Part shown: in pieces, positions 59,471 through 64,000 of the stretch | Position numbering within the stretch: the stretch's first letter is position 1 | Layout of the letters: every line of letters starts with the position of its first letter | Assembly: GCF_005239225.2 (NCBI RefSeq) | Contig: NC_133288.1 | Span: 11,600,169 to 11,664,168 of the forward strand | Reading direction: 5' to 3' | Source: Populus alba | Lineage: Eukaryota > Streptophyta > Magnoliopsida > Malpighiales > Salicaceae | DNA length: 64,000 bases | Notes under the pieces: model-generated | Database searches by the model: none | Told to the model about the DNA's origin: nothing | Seen by the model: only the letters and a program-made list of their open reading frames with translations | Position numbers and translations under genes: made by a program

Positions 59471-61915
59471 TTATTGATTAATCAATGATTGTTATTTGAA
59501 GAAATATTATCGCCACTAGAATACTAAGCTAGAAGATGGTGTTCTTGAAGGAATTGAGGGATTGACTTGGAATTAACAACCATAAGATTACTCTAAGATT
59601 ATTGTTGTTGCATCTCAAGTATAATTAATTATGCTTGAATTTATAAATTGGTTCAAATTTGAGTTTCTCTTTAAATCATGAATTCAAACTATTAAACAAT
59701 CATATAATATAAAAAAATAATATTATTTTTCAAAAATATCGGTATATGAACATTATTCAGTTGCGAAATAACTAATGATTATAACTTTATAAGATTTCCT
59801 AGATGAATGAGCCCTATCAAGGTCATTCAATGCCTTCTTTCATGATGGTCTTTGTTGTTTGAAAAGAGTGAAGGTAGTATTGACAGAACTTTTAAAGAGA
59901 TCATTTTTGTACATGAATAATGACTTTAGTCTCTCTAAAGGCTAGATTAGACTTAGCCTCGAAAAGCTCCCTAACCAATTTTTCCCTTATACGAGTCACC
60001 TTGGCTTCTTAAAACTAGACATGTAAGGAAGTATTTTTAAATGATTGGCTAACCTATTGGATAGTGGAATACATAGCCTCTCATGATTATGTTTAAGCTC
60101 TAAAAAATTATTAGATAGTTTTATAGTCCTATAATACTTTTGTTGCAATATCTTTGGTACTAATAAGAGAATCAATATCCTTTTGCAGTTGTACTAAGAC
60201 TTTATTTACATTTTGACTAAATAAATCTTTGCGCTCTAGGGAGATTGTCCTTCATAAACTACTTCAAACCATCAATAAAAGGCTTATTTCCTAAAACACT
60301 ATCCTCTAGGGTAAGAATGACTAGTAATAACTCTTAAAATTGGTTTTTTTAGAGTTTATTTTAAGATATGAAATGTCCACTAGTGGAGGAGCATAGATTT
60401 AAAAGAGTTGGACATCTAAGTTTCTTTGATATAAAAAGATAAATTTTCATTTAAAATTAGAAATATTGAAATTAAAAGTTTCTTTAAATAACAACATGGA
60501 CTTACATACCAACTTTGTAGAGACATTATAGAAATTTAATATAACACCATGATTTTTTCCTCTTCAACACGAGATGCAAGAGCATCTGCATTGGCCTCAT
60601 AAAGATATTATCCCTTGGATCAATCACTAGTGTTAATCATTCACCTTGATTACTCTCAATATAATCACCCATTTCTTTGTTAGAAGGTATAACTTCTAAG
60701 GTGACTATGATAGTACTCTGGGTGTGCTTTTTTCCTTCATAGAATGAATAACCAAGTTGTAATTAATACTCATGCTTCTACAAGAACAACTTCCAAAGGT
60801 CAAGACACACCTACTTGAAAAGAGGGTACCTTAAGAGGTTCCATCACCAAGGTTGAGGTTGTATTAGAACTTAAAAACATGCTATGTTTTTTCTGGTACT
60901 TTGATAGGATCACATTGCTAGGTAAAAGTAATTCAAGTTGATGGCACTTCACAAGTAGATAAGAGAGGAACTTTAATAGCTTGGGTGAGTGAGACATCAT
61001 GGCTTTAAATAGCAGTAGTAGTGAGTAAAATTTCTAGAAGAGATAGAGTCACTAGTTTATGTAATAAACACTAAGAATAGGATCAATCTTATGTTGTGAG
61101 ACTGTATAAAGAAAAGTTATGAGAATGTAAATAAACAACAAACTATAATAAAAATAAGTTTGAAACAAATGTTACTATCAACGCCTTTAAGAATATACCT
61201 TTTACTCGATCTAGTTGGAAGGTTAGTTGTAATTCTTATCTTACTTCTTTTCTTGAGGGGTTGATCATCAAAATACAACTTTGCTATTATATCTTTTTAG
61301 AAAACATTGTATTACAATTCTAAGGTGGTAATGATTGAAATGATATTTTTATAACTTCCCTTACATGGTCCAAAATATCAAATACTAGTCTATTTGGACC
61401 TCCATTATCTACCCCATGTAGTATGGGAAAGAGAATTCCTTAGACGAATCCTAATTGCTTAACCACTAGATGAGAATTATAAGGATCACAAGAATAGGAT
61501 TTGTCCCTTAGGATAAGGTTTTCAATCTTCTTTGTACCTTGCCTTAGTTAATTCCAAAAGAGATATAATTAGGTTGCTTACATTAGTGAGGTTTAGGAAG
61601 AATTGTACATATTCTCCAAAAAATATATATATTAAAGGTTATATGATCTCTTATAAAGGAGGTTATAAGTCTTATAAATTCTACTTCATCTTTTACTAAA
61701 TCCTCCAAATAACTGATATTAATTTTGTAGTTGTATAGATCTCTTTACTAATTTAGTAAAGGCTATTAATTATGACCAATTCATAAATAGTAATGGTCTT
61801 TAATCCATACTTGAATATGAAAATTTGCACCAAAATAGTATTGCATGTTGTCGAGCTATCTAGTGTAATTTACAGGAGCAGGACTAGACTATAATGAGAT
61901 ATTCTTTTTCCAAAC
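59471..61915. other. Decayed repeat DNA of unidentified type
   Basis: Coding-like phrases appear on the minus strand, for example EANADALASRVEEEK around 60570-60615 and TRIREKLVRELFEAKSNLAF around 59930-60000. I cannot assign them to a family. They may be remains of another retroelement or of the gypsy element's neighbour. A short open frame at 60800-61000 (minus) has no motif. Confidence 0.35.
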
Positions 61916-61919
61916 ATTT

Positions 61920-62495
61920 AAATTTACATGATTGTCTAGAAAACAAATTATTTTTTTCAATAATTAAGGCAAAGTAAAAATCTTCCACGCCCTAAGGTAT
62001 CCCTTTATAAAATGGGCCAAGTCATTCCTTTTCTTTTTTCACTTTAAGTAGCATTCATATTAGACCATTTAAATTAAAGCATTTAATGAAGTTGTATAGG
62101 ACAAAGTAAATTTACATTATTGTCTTGAAAACAATTGTTTTTTGTTTTCAATAACTAGGGCAAAGTAAAAATCTTCCTCACCCTAAGGTATTCTTTTATA
62201 AAATAGGCCAAGTCATACCTTTTTTTTTCTTTTTCTTTTTTTTACTTCAAGTAGAATTCATATGAGACCATTTAAAATAAATCATTTAATGAAGTTGTAA
62301 TAGGGCAAAGTAAATTTACATGATTTTTGTCTTGAAAACAATTTTTTTTTTCAATAACTAGGGAAAAGTAAAAATCTTCTTACCCTAAGGTATCTTTGTA
62401 TAAAATAGGCCAAGTCATTGCCTCTTTTTTTTTTTTTAATTAGCATTCATATTAGACCATTTAAAGTAAAACATTTAATGAAGTTGTAACAATGA
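61920..62495. repeat. Three tandem copies of a 190-207-bp unit
   Basis: 'gtctagaaaacaaa' at 61933 and 'gtcttgaaaacaa' at 62122 and 62329 mark equivalent points. Each unit continues through 'ggcaaagtaaaaatcttc', 'ccctaaggtat' and 'aaaataggccaagtcat'. Each ends with 'catttaatgaagttgta'. Units differ mainly in the length of a T-rich tract. Confidence 0.85.
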
Positions 62496-63027
62496 ACTAG
62501 AAAGATTGATTTTGCAGTGGAATGTGAAGTGGAATGTGAACTTCTCATCTTAAGGAGGTAGTGCTTAATATTCTTGATTGAAATTTTTTAGAAAAATCTC
62601 TTTTTTTATATGAAAGATTAAAAATTAGGTACAATTTAAGAAACCTAAACAATACGTCTAAAAACTAAAGAATAAGTAGTTTTGAAATTAAATTGATTGG
62701 CTCAAAACATTTGAAATTTTAGATATATTTTAAAACAAGATTAAATGATTTTAGAGAAATAATGTTATTTTTCATATCATACTTAGTTAATATGATCAAT
62801 CGATTTTAATGCAAGTATGAAGAGGTTAGCATTTCTTTGTTTAAGAAATTCAAAAACACAAAGGGTATTTTTTACAAATAAAATAAACATACACATGTGA
62901 AGTATAGAAAACAATAATTCTTCACCATAAAACATGGAAAAAGAACTTAAATAAATTGTGAATTTGAAGAATCAACTAGCATCCAATTTCATGGCTCTCA
63001 CACTTTTTTATTATTATTATTATTAAT
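62496..63027. other. AT-rich intergenic DNA, nothing recognised
   Basis: The only simple structure is a repeated 'gtggaatgtgaa' at 62516-62541. Confidence 0.35.
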
Positions 63028-63112
63028 GTGAGTGTCCAGGCCAGCTTGCGCACACTTCGACTAATTTTATAGGCCCTGAAATTAATGACCATATAAGCCT
63101 TCAGTTGCCTTG
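63028..63112 (-). mobile_element. Au-like SINE relic, 5'-truncated
   Basis: The plus strand reads GTGAGTGTCCAGGCCAGCTT, GCGCACACTTCGACTAATTT and TATAGGCCCTGAAATTAATG, then 'accatataagcc'. This is the 3' half of the family also seen at 22060-22232, and less mutated. It is preceded by an ATT repeat, the tail on the minus strand. Similarity ends near 63110, just before the copia fragment. Confidence 0.65.
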
Positions 63113-63181
63113 AATTTTTTAAAATTCAAACTAGTAATATCAAAAAACAAACATAAAATATGATCAGCTAAGCACCAGTTA

Positions 63182-63549
63182 CATTTATTCATAAGCCTGG
63201 TGGTGATGTTTTCTATATTTTGGTGTATGTGGATGACATAGCTGTAATGGAAACCAATCCTAGTGATGTTCATCATCTTATAGTGCAACTTTCCAAGGAG
63301 TTCGAAGCTGTTCACTTACAGGATCTTCACTATTTTATTGGTCTTGAAGTCAAGAGAACAATTAATTCAATGATTCTTTCACAACATGAGTATCTTTTTG
63401 ACTTGCTGCACAGGATTATGATAGACAAGGCCAAACCAGTAGGCACTCCAATGGCTTCCAACACCATCCTTAATCTCATTGATGGTGAACCGATGGCTCA
63501 TACTACATTATATAGAATGACTGTTGCATCTCTTCAATATGCGCCCTAG
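63182..63549 (+). pseudogene. Copia reverse transcriptase fragment
   Basis: An open stretch of about 110 codons begins around the catalytic YVDD box (VYVDDIAVM, about 63220-63246). It continues through LQDLHYFIGLEVKR, LSQHEYLFDLLHR and KPVGTPMASN, and ends at SLQYAP before TAG at 63547. The order matches the C-terminal half of Ty1/copia reverse transcriptase. The N-terminal half, RNase H and integrase are missing. The frame upstream of the HKPGGD phrase is broken. Confidence 0.85.
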
Positions 63550-64000
63550 CAAGTCCTGGTTTATCCTTGTGTTAATAAGCTCTTCCAATTTATTATGTTT
63601 TTTAGATTATCAACCTATCTAGTTTTTAAGACTGTCGTTGAATTAATTTTTTATTGCAGACACTATGGTTGTGTAATGGTTAGGATTAGTTATATTGTAA
63701 ATCGATTAACTGACTAATATTAAAAAAGATAAATTTAAGAATATAAAATGGTGTATTGTTTTAATTATCATTTTTTATTTTTGAAGGTAGATGTTTATTT
63801 GATACCAAGATTTTTCTCTTAATAAGTTATAGTTTGTTTAATTTAGTTTTATTACTTTATTTCTTTTATCTTAATATAACTTAGATAATCTCAACCCACC
63901 TCTAACTTGAAATCATTTAGCATAAAGACCTGAACTAGATTTTCGTCGTGGGTTCAATCCTTTACTTGCTTTATACTATCTTATTGGTTTAAATTATGGT
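63550..64000. other. AT-rich DNA at the window end
   Basis: No coding frame or repeat structure is recognised. It may belong to the same decayed element as the copia fragment. Confidence 0.3.

Overview
The window looks like plant nuclear DNA from a eudicot tree, most probably poplar (Populus, Salicaceae). The reasons are four intron-rich or plant-specific genes with typical GT-AG introns, very AT-rich intergenic DNA, relics of hAT, copia, gypsy and SINE elements, and a fragment of mitochondrial nad6. The genus is an inference from how the proteins and repeats read; no search was run.

Layout. 1-6.6 kb: AT-rich repeat DNA with a 60-bp receptor-kinase exon relic, a 275-bp foldback element and a 30-bp minisatellite. 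6.7-8.5 kb (+): an intronless, conserved plant gene of unknown function, interrupted near its middle by a one-base frameshift. 8.5-13 kb: intergenic, with AT-rich MITE-like pieces and a tandem array. 13.26-19.6 kb (-): a complete 16-exon zeaxanthin epoxidase gene (662 codons) for the xanthophyll cycle and abscisic acid synthesis. 20.4-29.7 kb: repeats, including a full-length SINE relic and a decayed 4.8-kb hAT transposon bracketed by a 150-bp direct repeat. 29.75-30.19 kb: a minisatellite of palindromic ~33-bp units. 32.67-35.12 kb (+): a four-exon remorin gene (390 codons). 35.6-37.4 kb: tandem-repeat element. 38.27-42.62 kb (-): a 13-exon gene for a three-RRM RNA-binding protein (367 codons), with a GC-AG intron and a nad6 NUMT in its second coding intron. 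44.7-51.68 kb: two tandem-repeat elements whose right ends resemble Helitron termini, with a copia gag relic between them. 52.25-54.49 kb (-): a five-exon lipase of the oil-body lipase type (480 codons). 55-64 kb: decayed gypsy integrase, tandem duplications, a second SINE relic and a copia reverse-transcriptase fragment.

Genes in context. There are no operons; each gene has its own untranslated regions and introns. Two neighbour pairs match Arabidopsis neighbours as I remember them: the unknown gene beside zeaxanthin epoxidase (At5g67020/At5g67030) and the remorin beside the three-RRM gene (At4g36970/At4g36960). Exon boundaries were worked out by hand, from splice signals plus phase and homology, and each sum is an exact multiple of three for the four multi-exon genes.

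I found no new enzyme system or defence-like cluster. The most notable items are the frameshift in the unknown gene, the GC-AG intron, the intronic NUMT, an Arg-to-Cys change next to the FAD-binding GD motif of zeaxanthin epoxidase, the direct repeats round the hAT element, the palindromic minisatellite and the Helitron-like repeat arrays.
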